Program-made: the position numbers and the translations under genes
DNA from: Pseudomonas schmalbachii
Lineage (GTDB): Bacteria > Pseudomonadota > Gammaproteobacteria > Pseudomonadales > Pseudomonadaceae
Assembly: GCF_017589465.1 (NCBI RefSeq)
Contig: NZ_JAELYA010000006.1
Location: 62,001-126,000, forward strand
DNA length: 64,000 nt
Direction: 5' to 3'
Notes under the pieces: generated by a model
Databases searched by the model: none
Told to the model about the DNA's origin: nothing
Seen by the model: the letters and a program-made list of their open reading frames with translations, nothing else
Shown: piece after piece, positions 27,601 through 35,229 of the stretch
Layout: the number at the start of each line of letters is the position of its first letter
Position numbering within the stretch: the first letter of the stretch is position 1

Positions 27601-28485
27601 CTAATTAATCTGTGGCTCAAACGGAACCCCAACGATAATGACCTGCTTCCGCCCGAACTTAAGCCACTCTTCACTATGCTGTGCGATCTGCAGGTAGATC
27701 GGTTCCGCCATGGCCGCGTACTACTAAGCTCTCGCCTGATTGCTTTTTTCCGCGTAGATCGCCCTTGGTCAGAGCAATATCTCCTGCCACTTTTCAACTG
27801 GAATAACCTGCTCGAAGCAAAATCTGCGTGGGAAGGTTTCCTATGGTCACCCCGTTTATATCAGCCCCTCCTCGCCGCATTCAAAACGCACTTCCTAGAA
27901 TGTGCGCAACACTATGCCGATCTTGGCGAGCACCGCCAGCAGTTTGCGGCGTTCCTTACTTATGCTGCATTAGGCTCGACTGAAGGCTATACGGTGCAGG
28001 ACTTCCAATCCGCGATTGGCGCGCTGCCACAAGATGGGCTGGAGAAAGCCGCACAGGCGCTCTCTCAGGCGCTTGAAAGTGCCGCCGATCAACGTGAGGA
28101 TTATTGGAAAAACAGAGTGCAGCCGTTTTGGCAGCAGGTCTGGCCCAAGTCCCGTGATCTACGCAGCCCGCGAATTTCCGAAACGTTGGCCCGGTTGGTC
28201 ATTGCAGCCCGAAATGAGCTCCCAGCAGCCTTGACTACCGTGCGAGGATGGCTGCAGCCAATTGAGCACCCTTACTACGTAGTCCATGTGCTCCACGAAT
28301 CAGGCTTGTGTAGCAGGTTCCCTAAAGAAACATTGTCGCTACTGAGTATTGTGATAGCCGACCAACCGTGGCCCCCAGAGGAGCTAGGGCAGTGCTTAGA
28401 CGCTATAGCCCTAGCCGCACCACAGCTTGCTCAAGATCGCCAATACATACGGATACGAGAGTACGAACGGCAGCAAAGGGGATAG
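24655..28485 (+). CDS. dsr1: SIR2-domain anti-phage protein, Dsr1 type
   Basis: This 1276-residue protein has an N-terminal SIR2 NADase-type domain (residues about 8-290) and a long helical C-terminal region of some 950 residues. The SIR2 hallmarks are GAGIS (28-32), TTNFDR with Asn127, YLHG with His166 and GYSINDP (215-221). Asn127 and His166 correspond to the catalytic pair known from defence sirtuins. Size and N-terminus (MQFITHGPDIPDALLQAHEEGRVVFFCGAG) match the Dsr1 group of defence-associated sirtuins. DSR2 and other NADase sirtuins abort infection by depleting NAD+; for this protein that is inferred. It is the only large cargo of the ssrA element. A run of eight C at 25770-25777 could slip. 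Confidence 0.9.
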   Translation: MQFITHGPDIPDALLQAHEEGRVVFFCGAGISYPAGLPGFKGLVEEIYRLNGTTLNDIEREAFDRGQFDATLDLLERRLPEQRMAVRRAMAQALKPKLRRKGATNTQAALLRLARNRMGALRLVTTNFDRVFHTAAKRTGQPFQPYAAPMLPIPKNSRWDGLVYLHGLLHENADDTTLNRLVVTSGDFGLAYLTERWAARFVSELFRNYVVCFVGYSINDPVMRYMMDALAADRMLGEVTPQAWALGDCVPGQEQRKTIEWEAKGVTPILYKVAVGSHDHSALHETLSAWADTYRDGAEGKAAIVVKHALARPQDSTQQDDFVGRMLWALSDKSGIPAKTFADFNPAPSLDWLLEAFAINRWGHEDLPRFGVPPHDDTDAKLSFCLVRRPAPYDLAPPMLLASGGDAGSQWDKVMFHLARWLVRHLDDPKLVIWIAQSGGQLHDRWRWLIEHQLDRITSLEHEGKTAELDDIRSQAPKSLPGPLMRTLWRLLLSGRVKSTQRDPDLYRWHERLKREQLSTTLRLELRELLAPKVALKKPFLWGDEEETPDEPTRLGQLVDAELQLTADHVHSTLLDLGGEYWASALPHLLEDFQHLLRDALDLLKELGEADERNDRSHWDLPSISPHWQNRGFNDWVSLIELLRDAWLAVRSGDALRAMRTAQTWFELPYPTFKRLALFAASQDDCILPEQWVEWLLADGAWWLWSTNTGREVYRLLVLQGRQLTGATQVRLETAILAGPPREMYRDDLEEDRWQFIVAQSVWLHLAKLSASGLTLGTDAAARLTELAAAHPEWELEDNERDEFSHWMSGTGDPDYEENREVDIAPRKRQELVQWLKKPPPEQQAYYEDTWRDVCRTRFFHSLCALNDLARDDVWPAGRWRAALQVWSEESMVLRSWQYAAPLVQTMPDAVLQEIDHAVTWWIEAASKSIKRHEVILQDLCRRVLALPLEAGPGSRMIRDGVEVVDPVGSAINHPVGHITQALINLWLKRNPNDNDLLPPELKPLFTMLCDLQVDRFRHGRVLLSSRLIAFFRVDRPWSEQYLLPLFNWNNLLEAKSAWEGFLWSPRLYQPLLAAFKTHFLECAQHYADLGEHRQQFAAFLTYAALGSTEGYTVQDFQSAIGALPQDGLEKAAQALSQALESAADQREDYWKNRVQPFWQQVWPKSRDLRSPRISETLARLVIAARNELPAALTTVRGWLQPIEHPYYVVHVLHESGLCSRFPKETLSLLSIVIADQPWPPEELGQCLDAIALAAPQLAQDRQYIRIREYERQQRG

Positions 28486-28563
28486 CGACGAAATATGCCT
28501 TCCGCATATTGGCCTGGTCTGATAACAGCTTGAGTGCCTGCTATCGGACGAATTTGCCTATCA

Positions 28564-28591
28564 AATCGGAGCCCCCCTTTGAGCTCCGATT
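28564..28591 (+). terminator. hairpin after dsr1
   Basis: AATCGGAGC and GCTCCGATT form a 9-bp stem about 80 bp after the dsr1 stop. It lacks a T-run, so terminator function is uncertain. Confidence 0.45.
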
Positions 28592-28976
28592 GATCGGCTG
28601 CACGACTGATGCAGACGTCAAAAGCTGCTTCTTGCGTACTTTTTCTGCTGCTTCGACTGCTGAAATCCAGGCTTCGTACCACTACCGTCCGGCTCCGCCA
28701 GAGGCGCCAAGAAGCAAGAGCAGTAATTAAGAGAGAGTGCGACGCTCTAGTGGATTCTAGGTCGTATGCCCCACCTGGGGAGGGGGGTGGGCAAATCCCT
28801 ATGGCCTCATAGGCCGGCCACCGAGCCCCCAGCCTTTTTCATACGGCCGCAAAATAAAAAATTTCACCTAATGGCTGACAACGAAAGTCCAGCCGACCGT
28901 GCGCTGTATCCTGACATGTATCCCGCACGTCCTTTGAGATAAATTAACCTTTAAAAAACAATACCTTATGTGAACC

Positions 28977-28999
28977 GCTCAAACGACCCGGCCCAAATG
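28977..28999. other. candidate attR: degenerate copy of the ssrA 3' end
   Basis: GCTCAAA, then CCCGGC, then CCAAATG appear in the order and near-spacing of the ssrA end (GTTCAAA...CCCGGCTCCACCAAATG). Relative to ssrA one base is missing before CCCGGC and four bases (TCCA) after it. Integrase-type motifs lie 52 bp to the left and a strong hairpin, possibly the original ssrA terminator, lies 10 bp to the right. Confidence 0.5.
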
Positions 29000-29009
29000 A
29001 AAACAGCCT

Positions 29010-29046
29010 AAGCCCCTGATATTCAGAGCAAATCTCAGGGGCTTTT
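29010..29046 (+). terminator. hairpin after candidate attR, possibly the original ssrA terminator
   Basis: AAGCCCCTGA pairs with TCAGGGGCTT over 10 bp with a 15-base loop, followed by TTGCTTTCT. Its position after the attR candidate is where the chromosomal ssrA terminator would be displaced by an insertion. Confidence 0.65.
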
Positions 29047-29551
29047 GCTTTCTGGGTCATTCGATTGACCCAAAATTGTCCTACCAACTGACGTAATAGA
29101 CCCCGGTGAACTGCCCGTGGTGCTTCCAGTGCTTCCGAATGAAACTCACCAGTTCGGACGACACTGGCACCGTACACGGCTACCGACCTGCGGACTCCAC
29201 GGTCATCTGGCCGCCCATTTCACACGCATCCGACCACCCTTCCGAGCAGGCAGCCACATCACTATGGGGCTGACGATCGCTACGCAGCGCCTTGCCGTGG
29301 CGTCGCCGGCACCGATAGCTCGGGCTTGGCGCGCGCGGCATTCCTCTGTCGTTCAACAACCGCCACAGCTGTTCGATGGCCCGTCTTTTCTCAACGAATA
29401 GCACCCGTCACTCAGGGCGCAACAGTCTCAAGGGTGGCGTTCTCCAAATGGTCTTTGGCGCCCTTTTGTTGCGGTGCCTTCAGTGATCTACCTCAACGCT
29501 AGACACCTCCGTACCCTGCAAAGTACTTTTTCACCCCATTGGAGAACCCTC

Positions 29552-29797
29552 ATGTTTCCCGAATTCCGTGAAAAAATTTCTCGCCTCAAATCCGAGGATC
29601 CGCACTTTGCGAAGCTTTTCCATAGCCACAACGCTCTCGACCAAGAGATAAAGAACATGGAAGCTGGTATCACCCCGGCTACTCACGAAACCATTGAGTC
29701 GCTGAAGAAGCAGAAACTGCAGCTAAAGGACGATCTCTACGCGATTCTGCGCAAAGGGAAGGATGCCTGCCAATGCGGGCATGGCTGTGGCGGCTAA
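29552..29797 (+). CDS. YdcH-like (DUF465) small coiled-coil protein
   Basis: The 81-residue product has the YdcH/DUF465 pattern: FREKISRLKSEDPHFAKLFHSHNALDQEIKNMEAG, then LKKQKLQLKDDLYAILR, two helices that form a short coiled-coil hairpin. The C-terminal CQCGHGCGG has three cysteines and a histidine and is a possible metal site not found in all members. GGAG lies seven bases before the ATG at 29552; a longer in-frame start at 29474 is not supported. The function of the family is unknown. The gene stands alone and ends before a strong terminator. Confidence 0.85.
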   Translation: MFPEFREKISRLKSEDPHFAKLFHSHNALDQEIKNMEAGITPATHETIESLKKQKLQLKDDLYAILRKGKDACQCGHGCGG

Positions 29798-29893
29798 TTA
29801 GCTCTGGCGCATAGATTGCCGGCCTTTGATGCGCAGTCGTTGTATCAGGCCGACAGCGAATAGAGCGGGTGGCGGTAATAAATCGCAGGCAGT

Positions 29894-29921
29894 AAAACCC
29901 CAGCCAGTGGCTGGGGTTTTT
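29894..29921 (+). terminator. rho-independent terminator after the YdcH-like gene
   Basis: AAAACCCCAGCC and GGCTGGGGTTTT form a 12-bp stem with a three-base loop, followed by TTAATTT. Confidence 0.85.
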
Positions 29922-30080
29922 AATTTATTGGGGCTTGCCCCGTGTACGGGAATTTGACCACCGCAGGTTAATACCTAGCATCTCTATATACGCAGGCACC
30001 GAAACGCGCCGGTTACTTCACCCGCTAGCGGCCCGGAAGAGGCGCGCGGTCGATGCATTCATGTGTCAGGAGAACTGGCA

Positions 30081-30854
30081 ATGCAACAAAGTGGCGGCCC
30101 CCTCGATGCTCTGCCTCTTTGGGGGCTTTTCGTAACTATCCTGATCCTCGTCCTGCTTTCCGTTGAGGGCGGCTACCGTTTAGGCAAGTACCGGCGCAGT
30201 CGATCGGAAGAGGAGAAAGAGTCAGCCGTTGGCGCGATGGTCGGGGCCACTCTTGGGTTGCTGGCCTTTATTCTTGCCTTCACTTTTGGCTTGGCAGCTG
30301 AACGCTTCGATACGCGCAGACAGGTCGTCCTCGACGAGGCCAACGCGATTGGGACAACCTATCTACGCGCCGGGATGCTTCCTGAGCGACGCGAAGAAAT
30401 CCGTACCCTCCTGCGCGAGTATGTGGATGTGCGCCTGGAGGCCGTGCGCTCGGGCACCATTGCCGCAGGCATACGCCAGTCGGAGCAGCTGCATACTCAA
30501 CTGTGGGCGCAGGCCACGGCCATCGGCGAGGCACACCCCACGTCGATTGTCCTGGGTCTCTTCGTCCAGTCGCTCAACGAGGTGATCGACCTCCACGCGA
30601 AACGGGTGACCGCTGATGTGAGGAACCGCATTCCCGCTGCCATCTGGATAGCGCTGCTCGCGGTAGCCGTCCTGTCGCTCGCCGCCATGGGCTATCACGC
30701 TGGCCTTTCTCGGACGAGCCGCTCGCTCGCCGAGGTGGTGGTCGCGCTCACCTTCTCTATCGTCATCGGGCTCATCGCGGATCTCGACCGCCCCCATGAA
30801 GGAGCCCTGCAAGTGAGCCAGCAGGCGCTGATGGACCTGCGACGATCCATGTAG
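30081..30854 (+). CDS. DUF4239/bestrophin-like membrane protein
   Basis: This 257-residue inner-membrane protein has two N-terminal hydrophobic segments (LWGLFVTILILVLLSVEGGY; AMVGATLGLLAFILAFTFGLA). A helical soluble region follows, starting RFDTRRQVVLDEANAIGTTYLRAGML, and there are two C-terminal segments (AIWIALLAVAVLSLAAMGYHAG; VVALTFSIVIGLIADLDRP). The order and the RxxxVxxEANAIGTxYLR motif fit the DUF4239 bestrophin-like group, whose function is unknown. I use the ATG at 30081 because AGGAG lies eight bases upstream. It converges with the sensor kinase gene. Confidence 0.85.
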   Translation: MQQSGGPLDALPLWGLFVTILILVLLSVEGGYRLGKYRRSRSEEEKESAVGAMVGATLGLLAFILAFTFGLAAERFDTRRQVVLDEANAIGTTYLRAGMLPERREEIRTLLREYVDVRLEAVRSGTIAAGIRQSEQLHTQLWAQATAIGEAHPTSIVLGLFVQSLNEVIDLHAKRVTADVRNRIPAAIWIALLAVAVLSLAAMGYHAGLSRTSRSLAEVVVALTFSIVIGLIADLDRPHEGALQVSQQALMDLRRSM

Positions 30855-31032
30855 GTGGATACTCCGTGAGCCTGCACTGCCACCTCACACCCTGAACCGC
30901 CCCCTGCAGATCGCAACCCAGCCGCGCCAGCACCTGGCTGGAGCCGGCCGTTTCCTGGCAGGCCTGCATGCCTTGCATAGCCCGCCTCAGAGCACTCCCC
31001 TGCCACCCGCCAACCGCAGAATGCCCTTGCGC

Positions 31033-32502
31033 TCAGCCCGCCGCGCCAGCCACTCCCCGGGCGACCCTGAAGCTCAGGCGCACGCTGGTGCCCTCGTCCT
31101 CGTGGCTGGTCAGGCTGACCCTGCCGCCGAAGTGCTCCATGATCTGCTTCACCATGTACAGGCCGATGCCCAGCCCGCCGCGCTTGGTGGTGTAGAACGA
31201 CTTGAAGGCCATCAGCTCCTGCTGCCGCGACATGCCCTGGCCGGTGTCGTCGATGCTCAGGTGCAGCCACTCGCCGGTCGGGTCCGGGAGGACGCTGACG
31301 CTCAGCCGGCCGCCGCGCGGCATGGCCTCGATGGCGTTGGCCAGCACGCTGTTGAACACCTGCGAGAGCAGCAGGCGGTGGTTGATCACTGGTGGGGCCG
31401 ACTGCTCGACGATCTCGGCCTGGATGTTCGACCACTCCAGTTGCTGCTTGTAGCCCTGCAGCGTCTCGCGCATCACAGCGAGCGGCTCCACCGGCTCCGA
31501 ATCGCCGCTGAGCGGGCGCAGGCACAGCAGCAGGTCGCGAATCCAGGTCGACATGCGGTCGACCTGACTGATGATGTCGTCGACGCACTGCCGCACCGCC
31601 CCGCTGCTGACCTGCTGCGCCAGCTCGGCGCTGGTGCGGATCGACGCCAGCGGATTGCGCATGCTGTGGGCGACGGCGGAGGACATTTCGCCCAGCGCCG
31701 TGTAGGTCTGGTTGGCCACCAGTTGATGCTGCTGCGCGGCGAGCTGGATCGAGGCGCGGCGGACGATCCAGAAGAGGCCGAAGTAGATCAGCGCGCCGCC
31801 GAGCGCGGTGGCGATCCAGATCAGCCGGTAGCCGCGATTGACGCGCTCCACCAGGTCGACCGGCTCCTTGTAGATCTCCACCACCGCCAGCACCTTGCCG
31901 TCGTTGTCGTGCAGCGGAATGTAGTTCTCGATGAAGAAGCGCTTCGGCGGGCGGAGCAGCTTCTGTTCCACGCTCCCCTCCTCCACATCGCTGTATTCGG
32001 CGGTGATCTCCGCGCCGGTCAGGAACGCCGCATCGAGGTCTTCGTCGCCGGCCATCCGCTGGCCGACCAGCGCCTTGTTGGTCGACCAGACCACCACCTT
32101 GTCCGCCGAATAGACGGTGGCCAGCAGCGAGTCGGGCAGGCGGGCCAGGTGCTCCAGGAACTCCGTGCGCGCACGCAGGCGCCGGTGGCGGACGTCCTCG
32201 GGGATGTCGGCGGCGTTGCGCATGATCAGCAGGTCGGCCATCTGCACGCCGGGCACACCGTGGTGCACCAGTTCGCCCGCCGCCAGGGTCTGGATGAACT
32301 GGCTGGTCAGCAAGGCGTCACGTTCGAGGCTTTCGCTTACGACGAAGCGCGTGGAGATGAATCCCAATCCGGTCGCCACCGTGGCGATGATCGCCAGGCT
32401 GATGACCGAAAACCAGCGCAGAAGGTTGAACGGCCTGGTCGGCGCGATGGCGTTCGCCTCGCGTTCCAGAACGTACTTTCCCCATACCGATGCCACGTCC
32501 AT
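31033..32502 (-). CDS. orphan sensor histidine kinase
   Basis: The 489-residue protein has a transmembrane segment at about 31-50, a periplasmic sensor region of ~175 residues, a second segment at about 228-247, a dimerisation domain and an HATPase domain. The phosphoacceptor is His279 in AVAHSMRNPLAS; the usual Glu after the His is replaced by Ser. N, G1 and G2 boxes are present (NAIEAM; DDTGQGMS; GGLGIGLYMV). The ATG at 32502 fits GGAG eight bases upstream better than a GTG at 32508. No response regulator gene is adjacent, so its partner and signal are unknown. Confidence 0.88.
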   Translation of the reverse strand: MDVASVWGKYVLEREANAIAPTRPFNLLRWFSVISLAIIATVATGLGFISTRFVVSESLERDALLTSQFIQTLAAGELVHHGVPGVQMADLLIMRNAADIPEDVRHRRLRARTEFLEHLARLPDSLLATVYSADKVVVWSTNKALVGQRMAGDEDLDAAFLTGAEITAEYSDVEEGSVEQKLLRPPKRFFIENYIPLHDNDGKVLAVVEIYKEPVDLVERVNRGYRLIWIATALGGALIYFGLFWIVRRASIQLAAQQHQLVANQTYTALGEMSSAVAHSMRNPLASIRTSAELAQQVSSGAVRQCVDDIISQVDRMSTWIRDLLLCLRPLSGDSEPVEPLAVMRETLQGYKQQLEWSNIQAEIVEQSAPPVINHRLLLSQVFNSVLANAIEAMPRGGRLSVSVLPDPTGEWLHLSIDDTGQGMSRQQELMAFKSFYTTKRGGLGIGLYMVKQIMEHFGGRVSLTSHEDEGTSVRLSFRVARGVAGAAG

Positions 32503-32608
32503 GAGCACTACTCCAGCAAGGCTTTTTTCTTGTTGTATAGCAGGGTGCCAGCAGAGCCGCTGGGGCTGCCGACCAACCGCCGCCAGGTGAATCGAATCAG
32601 TCGATCAG

Positions 32609-33688
32609 TCAGACGTCGAGGTACTGCCGATTCTCCTGGCGGATGGCCCGCGCCACCTCGTCGTAGAGGAACGGCAGGAACATGTAGCGGCGCCCGCTGG
32701 TCACCGGCGTCGCCTCGTGCAGCAGCGAACAGGAGAACACCACCGCACCCCCGGGCGGAGCGCTGTAGAGGCCGCCGCCATACTCGGGGAAGCGCAGTTG
32801 GCCGCCCTCGTAGCCACTGTTGAGGAACAGCGACACGGCGAAGCGCCGGTGTGCCGTGCCCTTGGTGGTGTTGTCGCGGTGCGCGCGGAAATGCCCGCCC
32901 TCCTCGCCGTCGTAACAGGCCACCAGATAGCGCTCGATCCGCGTGGCCTCGAACTGGAACGCCTTGTGGATTTCCGGCAGCAGCCGCTTCTGGATGCGCC
33001 AGGTGCAGCCGTCGAGCAGCGCCTTCTCCTGGACGAAGCAGTCGCGCCGGCGCTTGTGCAGCGGATCGGCCATCTCCACCGTGCGCCCGTCGCGTTCGAC
33101 CATGAAGCCGGATTCCGTGCCACCCTGAGCCTCGTAGTAGTCGATCAGTGCCTTGCACAGCGTCGGCTCGAAGATACCGGGCACCACCAGCACCGGCGCG
33201 TGCTGCGGCGCCGGATGCGGCGAGTCGAGGGCCGGCAGGCGATCGAGGAAGCGGATCAGCGAGGGGATGTGGTTTTCCACAGGCTCATCGACCGGCACGG
33301 CGGCCAGCACGCGGAGCGCGGGATCGAGCACGTAGGTCACCCGGCGGATACCGCCATCGGCCTGCGCCACGCCGTACAGCGTGCTTACCGCACGGTCGAA
33401 ATCCCAGAAATAGCGCACGCCCCGCAGCGAGTGGTCGAAGCGCTCCAGCCGCTCGTCGTCGGGGTCCGTGGAGACGCCGAAGAAACAGGTGTGATCGTCG
33501 CGAAAATGCGCGCGATGGGCGGCGAGATCGCTGAGCAACTGGCGCGACACCGGGTCAGCCGCCGAGCCGAAGAACGACAGCACCAGGTAGCGACCGCCCA
33601 TGGAGTCGAAGCAGAAGTGCTCCCGCTGGCGGGTACGGCAGGTGAACCAGGGCGCCGGTTCACCGGCGCTGAGCAGGGTACTACGCAT
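32609..33688 (-). CDS. peroxiredoxin-like domain fused to 2OG-Fe(II) dioxygenase
   Basis: The 359-residue protein has an N-terminal thioredoxin/AhpC-like half (residues about 5-150: APWFTCRTRQREHFCFDSMGGRYLVLSFFG) and a C-terminal prolyl-4-hydroxylase-type 2-oxoglutarate/Fe(II) dioxygenase half (about 165-345). The iron ligands are visible as His270-x-Asp272 (FRAHRDNT) and His324 (LLHEATPV), with Arg333/334 placed to bind 2-oxoglutarate. The peroxidatic cysteine expected after the FFG segment is absent (GSAADPVSRQ), so the first half is unlikely to act as a peroxidase. GAGGAG precedes the ATG. The substrate is unknown. Confidence 0.85.
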   Translation of the reverse strand: MRSTLLSAGEPAPWFTCRTRQREHFCFDSMGGRYLVLSFFGSAADPVSRQLLSDLAAHRAHFRDDHTCFFGVSTDPDDERLERFDHSLRGVRYFWDFDRAVSTLYGVAQADGGIRRVTYVLDPALRVLAAVPVDEPVENHIPSLIRFLDRLPALDSPHPAPQHAPVLVVPGIFEPTLCKALIDYYEAQGGTESGFMVERDGRTVEMADPLHKRRRDCFVQEKALLDGCTWRIQKRLLPEIHKAFQFEATRIERYLVACYDGEEGGHFRAHRDNTTKGTAHRRFAVSLFLNSGYEGGQLRFPEYGGGLYSAPPGGAVVFSCSLLHEATPVTSGRRYMFLPFLYDEVARAIRQENRQYLDV

Positions 33689-33761
33689 GACGACTCCTCG
33701 ATCCGGCCTACTGGAAACGCTAGATCAGGGGCTCCAGCGCTGTCCAGAAAGCCGTCGGGAG

Positions 33762-34601
33762 TCAGAGCAGCAGCGCGCAGGCGGCGAACACCGCGTACCA
33801 GAGTACCGCCGAGCGCACCAGCAGCTGCCAGAGGGCATCCAGGCTGGCGACGCCCTTCGCGCCGACCTTGCCCTGGTCGGCGTGTTCGGCGCTGCAACTG
33901 GCCTGGGCCAGCAGGCGCGGAGCGGGGATTTCCCAGGACAGCAGCTCCTGCAGGAGCGTCTTGCTGACCACCACGAAGTCGCCGATCAGGGCGAAGCTGG
34001 CTACCAGCACCCGCGCCGGCAGCCAGTCGAACGCATGCCGCACGTACGCGGCGCGCTCGGCCAGCGCCGGCTGGCCATGCTCGACGATGAGCGCCAGCAG
34101 CCGGTAGGCCAATGCGGCCACCGGCCCCAGCAGCGCGTACCAGAAGATCACCGCGAAGAAACCCTGGTAGCCCTGCCAGACGAGCGTCGCCTGCACCTGC
34201 GCCAGCAGATCGCTGTCGCTTTCCCCGCGCAGGCCCAGATCGCGCTCGGCCACATGGTAGGCGCCCTGCACATCCTCCCGCCGCCAGGCATCGCGGAACG
34301 GCCCGATGGAACGCAGCACATCGCCGCGACCAAGACTCCAGACCACCACCGCCAGATGCACGGGCAGCAACAGCAGCCCATATGCCAGCGGCTGCAGCAG
34401 GGTTATCAACAGGGCGAGCAGCAGCAATGGCGGCAGCACCGCCAGCAGCACGCCCAGCCAGGGCCGGCCCGCCACCGCCGGCATCGCCTCCACCGCGCGC
34501 AGCAGGCCGAGCCACGGCCGGTCGTACTGCAGGTGCAGGCGCGTGCGCCAGCCGGAAAACTTCTCGATCAACAGCGCCAGCAACAGCACCAGAAAACTCA
34601 T
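33762..34601 (-). CDS. ampE: AmpE family inner-membrane protein
   Basis: AmpE is a membrane protein encoded with AmpD and historically linked to beta-lactamase regulation, though its activity is unclear. The 279-residue product has several hydrophobic segments (LAVLPPLLLLALLITLLQPLAYGLLLLPVHLAVVVWSLG; FFAVIFWYALLGPVAALAYRLLALI; SAVLWYAVFAACALLL) and the family motif WQGYQGFFAVIFWY. Its ATG overlaps the ampD stop by four bases, so the two are translationally coupled. Confidence 0.93.
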   Translation of the reverse strand: MSFLVLLLALLIEKFSGWRTRLHLQYDRPWLGLLRAVEAMPAVAGRPWLGVLLAVLPPLLLLALLITLLQPLAYGLLLLPVHLAVVVWSLGRGDVLRSIGPFRDAWRREDVQGAYHVAERDLGLRGESDSDLLAQVQATLVWQGYQGFFAVIFWYALLGPVAALAYRLLALIVEHGQPALAERAAYVRHAFDWLPARVLVASFALIGDFVVVSKTLLQELLSWEIPAPRLLAQASCSAEHADQGKVGAKGVASLDALWQLLVRSAVLWYAVFAACALLL

Positions 34602-35164
34602 TGCGACTCCTTGTGATGGCTCACCGCAGCCAGGTAACGCCCCCAGTCGAACGCCTCGCCGGGGTCGGTCTTGCGCTCCGGCGCGATATCGCAGTGCCCA
34701 CGGATGCGCTCGGGCGTGATGCCCGGATAGGCATGCAGCAACTGCCGGGTCAGCTCCTCCAGCGCGGCGTACTGCTCGTCGCTGTATGGATCGCAGTCGG
34801 TGCCTTCCAGTTCGATGCCGATGGAAAAGTCGTTGCAGTTCTCCCGCCCGTCGAACCGCGAAACGCCGGCATGCCAGGCGCGGTCGTTGCAGGAAACGAA
34901 CTGGAACACGCTGCCATCGCGCTCGATGAGGAAATGCGCCGACACCGTCATCGCGCAGATATCGGCGAAATAGGGATGCTCGTTCGGGTCCAGGCAGTTG
35001 CGGAAGAACTCCTGCACCTTGCCCGTACCGAACTGCCCGGGCGGCAGGCTGATGTTGTGGATGACCAGCAGGGACACCACCTCGCCTTCAGGACGGGCAT
35101 TGAAATTCGGCGAATGGCAGTGCGCGATGCCATGGCACCAGCCGCTGAGGGGGTCGAGTTGCAT
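34598..35164 (-). CDS. ampD: 1,6-anhydro-N-acetylmuramyl-L-alanine amidase AmpD
   Basis: AmpD is the cytoplasmic zinc amidase that cuts the peptide from anhydro-muropeptides in cell-wall recycling; its loss derepresses ampC. The 188-residue protein shows the amidase_2 zinc ligands: LLVIHNISLPPG (His), DRAWHAGVSRFDG and IRGHCDIAPERKTDPG (His and Asp). The start at 35164 (MQLDPLSGWCHGIAHCHSPNFNARP) equals the P. aeruginosa length; an in-frame extension upstream reads through REP sequence. It heads the ampD-ampE pair. Confidence 0.96.
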   Translation of the reverse strand: MQLDPLSGWCHGIAHCHSPNFNARPEGEVVSLLVIHNISLPPGQFGTGKVQEFFRNCLDPNEHPYFADICAMTVSAHFLIERDGSVFQFVSCNDRAWHAGVSRFDGRENCNDFSIGIELEGTDCDPYSDEQYAALEELTRQLLHAYPGITPERIRGHCDIAPERKTDPGEAFDWGRYLAAVSHHKESQ

Positions 35165-35229
35165 ATCGGGGCCGCAGGAGTGGACGGGATGCCCCACTCT
35201 AGCCTTCCAGCCATGCGCCGGGCAAACCC

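Larger units (their letters stand above)
22692..28999. mobile_element. ssrA-integrated element carrying a P4-type integrase and dsr1
   Basis: The element starts right after the tmRNA 3' end and holds an integrase gene pointing away from ssrA, a doubtful small ORF and one large SIR2-domain defence gene. The base composition is visibly less GC-rich than the flanks. I place the right end at a degenerate copy of the ssrA 3' sequence (28977-28999). The boundary is inferred and the direct repeat is imperfect, so the element may no longer excise. Confidence 0.7.
28592..29551. other. region without a recognisable gene; element right end and ydcH leader
   Basis: Short frames exist on both strands (for example 29117-29401 plus and 29180-29404 minus) but none has a recognisable family or a good start. 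A small palindrome GGCCT-CAT-AGGCC lies at 28803-28815. The TGTATCC motif pair at 28905-28925, the candidate attR at 28977-28999 and the hairpin at 29010-29046 are listed or discussed separately. The last 150 bp presumably hold the promoter of the YdcH-like gene. Confidence 0.5.

Noticed and set aside
28786-28815. GGGTGGGCAAATCCC as an alternative copy of the ssrA end
   Set aside because: It shares only CAAATCCC with the ssrA T-arm and lacks the CCGGC...CCAAATG part; the candidate at 28977-28999 fits better.
29117-29404. overlapping frames suspected to be a transposase remnant
   Set aside because: Neither strand shows a DDE, HUH or other recognisable transposase motif, and no terminal repeats were seen.
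30973-32823. 616-aa plus-strand open frame
   Set aside because: It is antisense to the sensor kinase and part of the dioxygenase gene; no domain is recognisable.
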